From: Protopterus annectens
Lineage: Eukaryota; Chordata; Ceratodontiformes; Protopteridae
DNA length: 64,000 bases
NCBI RefSeq assembly: GCF_019279795.1
Contig: NC_056745.1
Coordinates: forward strand, 1,492,749,179-1,492,813,178
Reading direction: 5' to 3'
Shown: positions 33,102 to 43,670 of the stretch, piece by piece
How positions within the stretch are numbered: position 1 is the first letter of the stretch
Layout: the number at the start of each line of letters is the position of its first letter
The notes under the pieces: model-generated
The model's input: the letters and a program-made list of their open reading frames with translations, nothing else
Told to the model about the DNA's origin: nothing
The model's database searches: none
Made by a program: the position numbers and the translations under genes

Positions 33102-33259
33102 TGGATACTCCCTTAAGTCAGGACCGCCTGTTTGGCAACAAGGCTGAGGAAGTTCTTAAAAAGATGGAAGATAAAGCTAAATCTATGCAAACTGTTAAAG
33201 ATTTCTTACAAGTTCAGCCTTCTAGATTTAGTAGGCACTGGCCCTCTAAAAATTGATCC

Positions 33260-35248
33260 TTTCCAGCCCCTTCCAGGTCTTCTCAAGCCAAACCCAGACC
33301 CAGCAGAAACCCCAGGTTTCAGTCCCAAGGGACAAACAAGACTAGGCAGTGGGGGGTTTCCGCACCCAAACCTGGGAGTAGTAAGACTCCCCCCTATGGA
33401 AAACTGTCTCAATGACTTGCTTTTAAAACTTCCAAGCACTTATCAACTGAATGTTCCTTTAGGTGGAAAGATTGGTCTGCAGGCCAAAAAGTGGGAACTC
33501 ATTACCCAGGACAAATGGGTTTTAAATAGTGTCCCAAGGGTACAGATTTCATCTCCACACGTGACCAACAACAGGCAGGTGGCCAGATCTACCCCCAAAT
33601 CAGTGGGCAGAGGCCCAAAAACATGTACTTTCTCTCTTGAGCATGGGGGCTATTCAGCTGGTACCAGAAGAGGAAAAGGGACAAAGTTTTTACTCAAGAC
33701 TTTTCCTGGTACCCAGAAAAGGCAATTCATGGTGTCCTATCTTGGACCTGTCTACTCTAAACACCTTTCTGGTGATTCCAAAATTCAAAATGCTGTCTCT
33801 TCACCAGCTGCTTCCTATGCTAGGCAAGAGTGCATGGTTGGCAACACTGGACTTAAAAGAAGCATACCTGCACATCCCAGTCAGGGAATCGTGCAGAAGA
33901 TACCTACGTTTCCAAGAAGGCTATACACGCACTGTCAGTGCTCTGCACTGCCCTTTGGTTTATCTGCTGCACTCAGGGTATTCACAAAGTGCCTAGCTCC
34001 AGTCATTGCATTTTGCAGGCAAAGAAATATTCAAATATACCCATACCTGGACGATTGTCTAATTCAGGCAGAAAGCAAGAACATTCTTTTGAATAATCTG
34101 GCCTTTGTTCAAAAGGTACTGACTTGTCTGGGTTTCACCATAAATGAAAAGAAATCCCACTTGGTACCCTGCCAACAAATTATATTCCTGGGAGCAAACT
34201 TGAATACAGCTTCCCAGATGGCTTTCCTCATGCCAGAGAAACAGATTCATTTGACATCTTACTTCAAACAGGTGGCCACAAACACCCAGTTATCTGCAAG
34301 GCAAATACTGCAAGCCTTGGGGTTCATGGCCTCCTGCATTCTTCTAATTCCATATGCAAGGCTGCATATGAGGAAACTACTATGGTATCTCAAAAGCCTA
34401 TGGTGTCAACATTCACAGGATCTAGAAGCAAGGATTCCTATCATACCTTGCCTATGCCTAGAGTTCCTTTGGTGGGCAGAGGCCTGCCAACAAAACAGGA
34501 GACTACCATTCACATCACCCCTGCCACCCAAATCTTAACAGATGCATCAGACTATGCATGGGGGGCTCACCTGGCAGGGAAGTGCATTCAGGGCAAATGG
34601 AACCCAAGTCAAATGCACCTGCACATAAATCAAAAGGAAATGTTAGCTGTACAGAATGCTCCGACAGCCTTCAAGGACCACATTCTTCCAGGACAACTAA
34701 TGGTAGAGACGGACAACACCACTGTCATGTGGTACATAAACAAGCAGGGGGGGTACACATTTTTACCCCCTCTGCAGCCTAGCCATGGCATTGTGGAACA
34801 CAGCCTTGAGCTACCAAGTGAATCTACAGGCTCAATTCCTGCCAGGAAAACTAAATGCACTGGCAGATGGACTAAGCAGAAACCTCGTGGACCCACACAA
34901 GTAGAAACTGGAACAAAGTCCCCTGTTTTCAACATGTTGACAAACAAATGGGGGAGCCCAGATATAGACCTGTTTGCCTCCCCCCAGAACCAACAATTGG
35001 ACAAATTTTGCACAAGGATTCCCCACAAGCTAGCGTGGAAAGTGGATGCTGTATCCGTTTATGCCTTTCCTCCTCTGCCTCTGCTCTCCATGGTACTACT
35101 AAAGATCAAACAGGACAAGCCAAGGATGATTTTAATTGCACCAGACTGGCCTCGCCAATACTGGTACCCACTCTTGCGCAGTGTGTCATGTTTGGCTCCA
35201 TGGCACCTGCCCCAGACTCCTTCCCTATTGTCTCAGCAGGAGAACTAG
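33260..35248 (+). pseudogene. DIRS copy B RT / RNase H / downstream domain (broken)
   Basis: RT motifs: QSFYSRLFLVPRKG and PILDLSTLNTFL (33,637 on), ATLDLKEAYLHIPV, then in another frame SALPFGLSAALRVFTKCLAPV and the catalytic YLDD (IQIYPYLDDCLI, ~34,045). RNase H: LTDASDYAWGAHLAGKC (34,536 on), QKEMLAVQNA and ETDNTTVMWYINKQG. The downstream block DIDLFASPQNQQLDKFCTR and LIAPDWPRQYWYP runs to 35,248. Several frameshifts occur, including one around 33,930. The RNase H catalytic residues I can see are kept, so decay here is by frameshift rather than active-site loss. Confidence 0.85.
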
Positions 35249-36387
35249 ATTCTACACCCTCAGCTGCAAACCCTGAACCTAGCAGTCTGGCTAATTACGT
35301 GATCACTCCTTTACTATCCCTCAGTAAACCTGTGATTGATATAATTTTAGAGGCAAGGAGGCCTAGTACTAGAAAATCTTATGCTGAAAAATGGAAAAGA
35401 TTCTGTGCCTGGAACCAATTTCAAGGAATGAGCACAGCAGTGCCCAATGTTCCTCAGATTCTACAATGCTTGACTGAGATGCTTCATAAGGGCTTGTCTT
35501 TTTCCTCCATCAAGATTCATGCCTCAGCCATTTCAGCTCATTATAGCACAGAGCCTCCCCTCTTCTCTCACCCACTGCTCAAGCAGTTCTTCAGAGGGGC
35601 CAAAAATTTAAGGCCACCCAGGAGAGCTCTAACTCCAGCCTGGGATCTTAACTTTGTCTTGGAGAAACTTCCTCCGTTCGAGCCAGCTGCTACTGCAGAT
35701 TTAAAATTTCTTTCCTAGAAAACAGCTTTCCTTTTAGAAATCACTTCTGCAAGAAGGGTATCTGAATTACAGGCCCTTATGGCAGTATCTGAATTACAGG
35801 CCCTTATGGCAGTATCTGAATTACAGGCCCTTATAGTAGTGTGGAACCTTTCATCATCTTTCATGCAGACAGGGTGTCCCTCAGAACCAATCCCTCCCCC
35901 CTTCATGCCCAAAGTGGTGTCCAGTGTGGCTCTTAATCAGTCCATTCATTTGCCTACCTTCTTTCCTAACTTACAGAACAAAGGGGAACATATTCTGCAT
36001 TCTTTAGATGTGCACAGACAGCTTAAATCCTACTTGGATAGGGCTAGCCCTCAAAGGAAATCTGAACAACTGCTGGTGGCATTTGCTGCAGCGGGGAAAG
36101 CTATTTCAAAGCAAACCATTTCAAAATGGATAGACCACTGCATTCATTTCTGCTATAAGCACCATGGAAAACCTATCCCACAGGGCGTCAGACCCCATTC
36201 AGGGCTGCATCTACCTCTACAGCCTTTCTTAGGGGCGTCCCTACTAGGGACAATCTTAGAAGCTGCTACTTGGAGTTCTGTACATACTTTCAACAAGCAT
36301 TATCATTTGCCATTTTTCTCTAAATCCAGAGCTGGTTTTGCCACTGCAGTCTTTCAGTGCCTTATAGCTGGTCCTAATTTTATTTAA
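34948..36387 (+). pseudogene. DIRS copy B tyrosine recombinase (broken)
   Basis: Open from 34,948 to an in-frame stop at about 35,716 (LKFLS-stop), then readable from 35,720 to 36,387. The core-binding part has DIILEARRPSTRKSYAEKWKRF. The first catalytic Arg region (TSARRVSELQAL) is followed by a 27-bp triplication that repeats VSELQALMA in frame. The H-x-x-R motif is destroyed locally: HSG followed by shifted sequence, where D has HSTRA. The Tyr region FNKHYHL remains. Not functional. Confidence 0.85.
35758..35838. repeat. 27-bp tandem triplication inside copy B YR
   Basis: Three units of GTATCTGAATTACAGGCCCT.. at 35,758, 35,785 and 35,812; in-frame expansion of VSELQALMA. Confidence 0.97.
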
Positions 36388-36422
36388 ATTCCTCCTCCCA
36401 ACATTAGCTTTGGGAATCTACC

Positions 36423-36520
36423 CAAATGTAATGACTGCAACAGTGAAACATGAAGAACATAGTACAGTTGTGTACACTTACCGTAAATGTAGATGTTCAA
36501 GCGTATTCACTGTTGCAGTC
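36423..36520. repeat. DIRS copy B internal complementary region
   Basis: The inverted left end finishes GAAGAACAT at 36,460 and the inverted right end starts AGTACAGTTGTG at 36,461. Confidence 0.85.
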
Positions 36521-36756
36521 CTGGTTACCGTCCCTCCAGCCCCCTTTCTTCTTTTGGCTGTACATCTACTCTCACTTACTATGCTCTAAAAGCTTTTTGG
36601 TGTATTTGCTTTTTTGTTGGAGGTATATCCTTGTATTTGTAGATTTAATTGCTTCCCATTAGGGGGGCACCTGACATCTCGGGCAAGAAAAACTGATGTA
36701 ATGGCTTCGGCTGCATGTTTTATACCCCTGAAAACCTGACGTCATGGAAGAAGGGA

Positions 36757-37363
36757 TGCACGAAACTCCTCCGTCCCTCGAGAACACCAAAATAAAACTC
36801 CAAGTCGCCAAAATGTAAAACGAACAACATTTATTAGGTTTAAGCTTCTCCCAAGCTTTTCATCGGTTACAAAACACCAACTTCCTCAGAAAGCTCCTAA
36901 GAGAAATAAAAGCGGAAACGTCACTCGATCACTACCCTTTAAATACCTGCACATCTTATCTATAGAAGAATATACAAAATATCATTGAATACATATAAAA
37001 ACTCCTCAAAAACATTATATTAATCAGAAAAAGAACCCAATTGATTAAAAACGTATACAAATAGTAGATGTTACTTATTTGATGAGCCAGCATGTTGTTA
37101 AATTTAATGAATGTAAATGATGGAATTTTAATGTCACATCATGCAGTGAATGTGATAAATCAGAATAAAAATAAAAGTGAAAATACACCATCAGTAACCC
37201 CGGGGTACTTTACTCATCTGGTGCCAATAACCCCGGGGTACTTTACTCATCTGGTGCTACTACCGACTGGCGACTTGGAGTTTTATTTTGGTGTTCTCGA
37301 GGGACGGAGGAGTTTCGTGCATCTCATCTCTTTTACAGTGGTCTACATTTCTTTGGTTTGTCT
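36757..37363 (-). mobile_element. Truncated PLE-like insertion with 56-bp inverted ends and 15-bp TSD
   Basis: Flanked by TCATGGAAGAAGGGA at 36,742-36,756 and 37,364-37,378. The 56 bases at 36,755-36,810 recur inverted without mismatch at 37,268-37,323 (the arm overlaps the TSD by two bases); 40 more bases follow the right arm. An internal tandem pair of about 30 bp (AACCCCGGGGTACTTTACTC..) lies at about 37,198-37,257. The minus strand carries a well-formed hammerhead ribozyme near the 3' end, which is why I class it as PLE-like. Non-coding. Confidence 0.75.
36831..36900 (-). ncRNA. Hammerhead ribozyme (type I), well-formed
   Basis: Minus strand, in order. Stem I 5' half TTAGG, a 4-nt bulge AGCT, and TT(T). 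Core CTGAGGA (36,889-36,883; CUGAUGA with U7 changed to G, the most tolerant position), then one extra A. Stem II GTTGGT/ACCGAT (six pairs, two of them G-U). GAAA (36,861-36,858). Stem III of A-U plus AGCTT/AAGCT closed by GGGAG. Cleavage-site nucleotide A17 at 36,841, then AACCTAA, which pairs back to stem I (AA/TT and CCTAA/TTAGG). All catalytic positions I can place are acceptable; activity is untested. Confidence 0.72.
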
Positions 37364-37518
37364 TCATGGAAGAAGGGACAGCAACTGACACAGGACCCAA
37401 GACTTTGTTAATCAGGCCGACTGGGGGCAACCTGCCAGCAGATTACCTAAATGGTAATGACTGTAACAGTGAATACACTCGAACATCTACATTTATGGTA
37501 AGTGTACACAACTGTAGT

Positions 37519-38260
37519 TTCTAAGTATGATCTTGTAAAGGTTCAGCTGCCTCCCACTTTTTTGTAGAGCCTGTGTATCTGCCTGGCTGCAATATCACTT
37601 CTCTCCTCACTTCAAGCCATTCCTTAAACATAATTTCTATTATAATTGTTGTTATTGTTATATAAAGGAAAAAATGGGCAAATTTACCATGGTTCTGAGG
37701 AAATCCTGAGGACTCATCCTTACCACTTTTGCTGAATAATTGGAAACAGGCATGGAATCTCCCCACTCCTGACATGAAATAACCAAACTTTTTTAGATAT
37801 TTTTTCGCTGTTAATTCTAGATAATATGCGGAGTATGGAAAGTGACATGAGTCTGTGGTCATGGCTCTCTGCTTTTGAAGGCCATGTCTCTGGAACAACG
37901 TGCATTTTCAGTAATATCTCATTTGTTAGTTCTTCATCTGGTAACTGTCTTTCCATCTACTACATTTCTTCCCTCCTAGTCATCCAATCTTTTATCAGCT
38001 TGGCCGTACCTTAGTTCTGTTCCATAGAGGGAATCTGCTCCATCACTTTCCTATGAAACAGGGAATATTGCCAGGTGATCTCCACTGTGTATATAAAAAC
38101 TAATTCTCTCCCCTGCAAGTATGTCATTGGGCTAGGGGATCTAACTTAGACAACAAAAGCATATCACAATAAGTGACTGCTTTTTAGATGTGGTCATCAA
38201 ATTATGCCAACAGACATTTGTATATGATAACGTGATAGTTTTCTCCATGTCGTGAAACAT
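37519..38260. other. Anonymous DNA
   Basis: No feature recognised. Confidence 0.6.
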
Positions 38261-38414
38261 GCATCTTTCTTAAGTATTTAAATATGCAGTCAGTATTTTT
38301 GCTCTTTTACAATCATCACAGTAGTTTTACTAGTCTGGCATCTTTCTTAAGTATTTAAATATGCAGTCAGTATTTTTGCTCTTTTACAATCATCACAGTA
38401 GTTTTACTAGTCTG
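38261..38414. repeat. 77-bp tandem duplication
   Basis: GCATCTTTCTTAAGTATTTA.. starts at 38,261 and again at 38,338, nearly identical. Confidence 0.97.
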
Positions 38415-38434
38415 GCATGTGGTGAATAACGATT

Positions 38435-38660
38435 AAGACTGTGAGATGTAAACAAGCTAATTCCTGTGGTACAGAGTTTGATTCTCACAGTCTTCATTTG
38501 CCCACTGTGTGTCCTTAAGCAAGTCACTTAATGAGACCGTGGTTTGGGGCACTTGGGAAGGTAGGCTGGGCTCTTTAATGGTCTCCTACACTGTATGCCT
38601 AGTAATTAATTATAAATCTGTTCTAATCTGTTAAATCTGTGCAAACTGGCATTGTTGAGT
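38435..38660 (+). mobile_element. tRNA-derived SINE-like repeat (MIR-like core)
   Basis: A B-box-like segment GAGTTTGATTCTCACAG (~38,474) is followed by GTGTGTCCTTAAGCAAGTCA (~38,508), which resembles the MIR/CORE-type TGTGACCTTGGGCAAGTCAC. The tail is CTGTTCTAATCTG. Limits are approximate. Confidence 0.5.
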
Positions 38661-39747
38661 GTATTGATGTTTGCTTCTGGCCTGAATAATGGCTGAAAAG
38701 GCTCTGCACAACAGTTTGTTTCTTGTTTTTTGTAGTTGGTCTATGCCTGCAGAGTCTGCACCATTTTAAGTTCATAAGTTTCATCAGGATTCATGGTGCT
38801 GCTGACCAAACTGCAAGAAGGTGATCTTTCGCAGCTGCTTTGCGGGTTACTTTGTAGGATTGCCAGCACTTTACTTGTAGGGTCTGGCATTTGTTGCTAC
38901 AGATGAAGTTCTATTCTTTGCTCTGTGTGTATGCTGGTTGTCTCTGCAGCACCCATCATGTGCCTTGTGATCAGAATGCTTTAACTCGCACTTTGTCATG
39001 CTTGCTTCGTCTCCCAGGATGCTGTTCTGCTACTGTTGCTGTTCTGTCCTATGTATAGTTGTATTTGTGTACCTTTACTTTCTATTTAGACTTCTCCCCA
39101 TGCTTGCTGTTGGCCCACAGTGCTGTTTTTGTTAGTTTTCCTGACTCTCTGGCCCATCATATTGTCATTCCCATTAAGCAGTCTGTGATTTGTGATTTCT
39201 CATCGTTTCGTTTCTTTTTTCTTCTGTTCCTTGCTCTTTCTTACTTAGTTGTATTGATTCCATTCATTCCTTATTTGTTGGTGAATAGTTTAATTTTTGT
39301 TTCCACTGTACATGTGCTATAAATGGCTGTTAATGTTCGTGTTCAGCTGTTTCATCATGTTCTGTAACCTTCTTGTACTCTTTAAAGTCTCTTAACGCTC
39401 TCTGTAGACATTCCACCTGTCAGGCAAACAAGACACACTACAAAATATTCCTTTTATGACCAGAAGCCTGCCTTCACTTCCTGATTCACTGACCAGTATA
39501 TTGTAAACATTTGTATGATCAAAGCAGTGCTGAATGTTTTGTGTTGTACCCAAGTTATTTGTGAGCTTCTTCTAGAATAAGTAGTTTTAGGTAGTCTAGC
39601 AGCTTAAAAGTGCTGGTAAATCCCAAACTAAAGAACGTACATAATGACCAAATTAAAATGATAAAAAAAAAAACAAATCCACCTTATACCACCCTTGTAT
39701 AGGCTGTGCATTTCATCCCACTCAATTTAAAGTCTACAACCACAGAC
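38661..39747. other. Anonymous DNA
   Basis: No feature recognised; the open frame at 39,059-39,322 is hydrophobic by composition only. Confidence 0.55.
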
Positions 39748-40056
39748 CATACCTCTTAGCCCAAGAAATCTGGACAAAGCCTGAGATAATGGGGCAACAA
39801 AGGCCCCAAAAAATAGGGACAGATTTTAAGTATTGCTGTTAAAACTTGGAAAGTAGCTAGAATAACAGGGTGTGTCTTAAAATGTATTTTAAAGGATTTG
39901 AAATCTGAAGCTCGAATGTATGGCATTATTTAGCAATTTCATTCATCAAATCGTCCCAGTGACTTGCCAGAAAACCACAGATTTTGAGGAATGGATGAAA
40001 ATTTTGAGACAAAAATCTGGATATTCTATAAAAATCTGGACAGTTGAGAAGGTATG
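39748..40056. mobile_element. Small hAT-like element, copy 2
   Basis: Same family as 16,473-16,778: starts CATACCTCT and ends AAGGTATG. Flanks CCACAGAC (39,740-39,747) and CCACCGAC (40,057-40,064) are an 8-bp TSD with one change, as expected of hAT transposition. Non-coding. Confidence 0.7.
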
Positions 40057-40879
40057 CCACCGACTTTGTGGATGTGAGTCCAAGTTTATGGCCATAAATA
40101 GCAAACATATCCCTATCCTAATGTTTTACAACCTCAGAATTAGTTTCCAACTGTGATGGTGCACTGTGGTGCATGGAACATACCTGCCACATTTTTTGCA
40201 TGGCAGTATGTTTAACTTTGGTGTTGAATAGAAATATCTTCTGCATCATGTTATCTTTAAATGTAACTGATTTTTTTTGTGGTTTATTTTACGTACTGTC
40301 AGTTTATCATTCGGATCATTCTGCTAACATTTTGTTTATTCTGCACTATTTTTGTAGAGCTGTGCTTGCTTTCTGCAACATTTCATTTGAAAATTTTCTG
40401 TTACTCTTTGACTTAGGTTACATAAAAACTTCACGTTCGCGGTTTTCTGAGTGTAATTTTAGGTTTATTTTAAGCAGTTGTATGACAGGCGGTTGTGCAT
40501 CTTTATTATCAGTAAAGTAGCTGAACCATATTTTCCTTCATTTTTGCAGAATCATCAAGTGCTGTGTAACAACGTTGTTATTTAAACCTCCATATTGTCT
40601 TTGTGATATACGTTTTAAAAGTGTATATTCCTTAATCACACTCAAAAACTTTAGTAGAATGTTATCCGAGGCAAAATTTTAACTTTAACAGCATAAGTAT
40701 TCACACCACAAATGGAGTTTGACCTATTCAGTGATGAGGTAGTCAGAATTCTTAACAGTGTAAAGTTTGATCTGTTCAGAGGTTGTATATACTTAAGCTT
40801 TTAAACTTTTAGAATGTGCAGATTAGGGTTATGAGATATGATGTTTTTCATTTGACCTTAGTAGCTATAACCTATCTGT

Positions 40880-41125
40880 GGCAGATTGTGTGTGGCAATT
40901 TAAAACAGATAAGCAAGTCCTGGAGCTGCTGCCAAGCTTCATCCTGTAGTTCTAGGTTTGAGTCCCTCAGTCTCCGTGTGCCTACTGAGGGACGCTCAGC
41001 ATGCAAATCCAAAGTAGTGGTGTTGGGACATCTCTGAAGAAGATGCTTATGCCTAATGAGTTTACCTAGACAGTAGATGAGTAAAATAAAGTAAAATGAA
41101 TAAATAAAATAAATTCATTACACAC
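40880..41125 (+). mobile_element. SINE-like repeat with B box and A-rich tail
   Basis: GGTTTGAGTCCC near 40,955 fits a pol III B box. The tail AGTAAAATAAAGTAAAATGA followed by ATAAATAAAATAAA ends it at about 41,115. An A box is not clear. Limits approximate. Confidence 0.45.
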
Positions 41126-43460
41126 ATTTAGGAAAACCCTGGGAAGCTGCAGTTATAAATCCAGGTGCGTGTCAGTGAGACAGTGTCATCTTTTCAGGGT
41201 CCAGTTCATCAGCTGATCACTTGGATAGTAGGAGTCTGCTATAAAAAGACTTCCCTTAAGTATTATGACGCTAAAAAATGTTTCAATTAGTTGTACCATA
41301 ATTAAGGACATGTCCTAGGTTAAAGCAAATCCTACTTTGCTGGTAGGCCCCTTTCACTAGCTCTCAAAGACAAAATCCTGTATTTGTTTTCATAGTTTCT
41401 CTTGGATCTCATGTATCATTTATAATTCTTCTCAAGTTCACTGGATACTCAACATGACACTCGTATGAAAGCTTGTTGAAGCACGCCCTGCTTCTTAAAG
41501 ACCTGATCTACTTTTGGGGAAAGGACATGGATGTAGCCAGAATTTCTGGAACTTGCACACAATTTCTAAATGAATATTTCCTGCAACAAACAATATGCTA
41601 CTTATTGTGTAGTATTCAGAGAAGTGTCTGTGTCACAACGTAATTTCAGAGAGCCAGTCACAGAACAGTTTCAGCTGTAGAGAGAAGTGTTTTGCTTGAA
41701 ACATGGACATGTATCTCAGCATTTTAAATTGAGGTAAACAGTCCTCAGCCACTACTGTAAAGGGTCAGTTTAGATCAGCTAACCAGCCTTTTTAAAATGC
41801 ATAAGCAAATGAGGGCCGAAGGCAGCATGCTGTGTCTGAGTCAGAGATTTTAGACATTTAAACCACAATAGCTACTAAGCAACATACATAAATAGCCTCA
41901 AAACGGGAACCTGTCCCATCATGTAATGTCTGAAGTCAAATTTGGCAAACATCTGTGCAAGTAAATGGTCAAAAAAGGGGAATCTAGTCAGCATATATTG
42001 TTTGTAGTCACAGAACTTTCATGTTGCTGAGCTTAAAAAATATGTATCCATAAGTGACCACAGAAGGGGAACAAGGCCAACAGAGAGCATTGGCAAGTAT
42101 TTGTTTTATGCATACAGTGTTTGCAGTAACAGAATTACAGCTGTTTTGTTGTGGTTTAAGATCAGCATTCAGAAGACCACCCATATACAGTCTGCAGGGC
42201 TTGGAAGTTGGAAGGGTTCCTCTAGCAGCCTCATTTGTAGCTGAGCTTCACAGGTCAGCTCTACGCCAAAACTGTTTAAAATTCAGACTTAAGTCCCAGT
42301 GGAGGCAGTAAAATTCTCCCTCGTCCTCCACTAAAAAAAAAATCCTCCAATTCAAAAGTAACACTTGGTTAGGGAGTCAAATGACAGTGTCTTACATAGA
42401 CCCCTTTTCACAGTAGCAACACTCAAGAAATCTTTCATTAAACTGACATCAGGACAATGGCATTTTAATCAGAGGCATCTCAAAACTGCAGAATTTCTGA
42501 AACTCATTGTTAAACCACCAAAGTCGATATTTTGACACCCCCAGGATAAACGTGTCAGTAACCCTACTACTACATGGCCATTCCCCACATTTCCAGCTGT
42601 GCTGATGTGTGCATAATTATACTGAGTTTTCCCTACCCTCTTACCCTCCTCACATTTAAATTCCCTCGGCTCTTACTGACCAGCGTAAATTTTATTCTCT
42701 CCTGTAATGTTACTTCATGCAATTATATGCCCACTAATGCAAGTTAGCTGGGGATGCTTACCTAGAATTAATATCGGTTTAGTGAAATGACTTATGTCTG
42801 CATACTTCATACAGTTTACTTAATTCATGTTGATTACTATTGTATTTTGTATCTATATTCCTATTGTATAATCACTGTTAAAAGCTGCATCGTTTTCAAC
42901 TTTTCCAGTAAATGTGAGTGCAACTCTGGCCCTGGGTCGTGCTTGAAAAGGGTCTGAAAAGCTGAGTACTTAGCCAGTTAACAAATGTTGTTAAATAAAA
43001 TCACTTTAGATGATCCAGGACCGTTATTCCTTCTCCATCAAAGTTTTGGTTCTGTCCAGCTGCTGCTGTTTCAGGTTCTGAAATCTGAGAAAAGCACAGC
43101 TGCAGACAGCTGGTCCACTATACTCCAATTTCAGGGACAAGAAGGCCATCCCCCTTGCTGGATAGTCAAGAACAGAGAAAAGGAAGAAGCTTGATTAAAG
43201 GCAGGATTGCATCAAGGTCATTGCAGCCTTTGGACTCTCCCACATCATGGAGCAAAGGGGGAAGTCTGGATTCACTTTCTTTAGTTACATTCATTAATTG
43301 TTTTGTTTTTTTTGACTGGAAGAGCAACAGAGCAGGGGTGCCATTACGGCATAAGGAATTTTAATGTAAATACTTGTGGTGGGCGGTGTGTAAAATTATG
43401 CCTTGCAGCTTTGATGTATGAGACAGTGTATTAGAGGCATACTTGGTATGATATGGGTAT
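41126..43460. other. Anonymous DNA
   Basis: No gene or element recognised in 2.3 kb; a short A-run lies at 42,332-42,341. Confidence 0.55.
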
Positions 43461-43537
43461 GGCCTTTGGTAACTGACTCTTTTTATAACATCGACAGTGG
43501 CCTTTGGTGACTGACTCTTTTTTATAACATCGACAGT
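43461..43537. repeat. 38-39-bp tandem duplication
   Basis: GGCCTTTGGTAACTGACTCT.. at 43,461 and GGCCTTTGGTGACTGACTC.. at 43,499. Confidence 0.95.
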
Positions 43538-43670
43538 GTAGTTAATTCCTGGTTAGCCTTTATGTCCTTGTTTAATACTAGAGTGCAAACTATTAAACAG
43601 AGGAGATAAGAGTTGTAGATTCATCCTCTTGTCTCCACACAGAAGGCGTCCGATAGATGCTCTGCAGGAT

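Larger units (their letters stand above)
25697..33256 (+). pseudogene. DIRS copy B Gag-like ORF (split and broken)
   Basis: Start chosen at ATG 25,697 (MSVKVNN), conserved in D and E and downstream of the TATA box; an upstream ATG at 25,577 is in frame but lies in the leader. The N-terminal Cys/His block (YITCGKQ..., IPCLGPDHDVPCC) is followed by low-complexity Ser/Pro/Glu stretches to 26,570 (SASPPEDFLFGETLHTLREH). The frame is then split by copy D at 26,725. It resumes at 31,854 (FLFKNPIADPETISQ, CGFDSLEASCRAAV, KAKLLDTPL) and is split again at 32,313. It ends at 33,116-33,256 (LFGNKAEEVLKKMEDKAKSM). Frameshifts exist besides the insertions. Confidence 0.8.
25390..37518 (+). mobile_element. 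DIRS retrotransposon copy B, interrupted by three nested insertions
   Basis: One DIRS element of about 5.58 kb spread over 12.1 kb. Its parts are 25,390-26,724, 31,854-32,312, 33,116-36,756 and 37,379-37,518. Nested inside are DIRS copy D (26,725-31,853), an inverted-end element (32,313-33,101, 14-bp TSD) and a PLE-like fragment (36,757-37,363, 15-bp TSD). Left flank TTTCAG, right flank TTCTAAG, no TSD. All genes are broken. The net length is close to copy E (5,659 bp), which supports the dissection. Confidence 0.88.
36690..37518. repeat. DIRS copy B right inverted terminal repeat (interrupted)
   Basis: 36,690-36,756 and 37,379-37,518 together are the inverted counterpart of 25,390-25,600. 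They include TGACGTCA at 36,737-36,744 and the inverted TATA at 36,718-36,726. A 607-bp PLE-like fragment with a 15-bp TSD separates the two parts. Confidence 0.85.

Noticed and set aside
39059-39322. Hydrophobic open frame resembling a membrane protein
   Set aside because: Short, T-rich anonymous DNA with no homologous features; chance frame.
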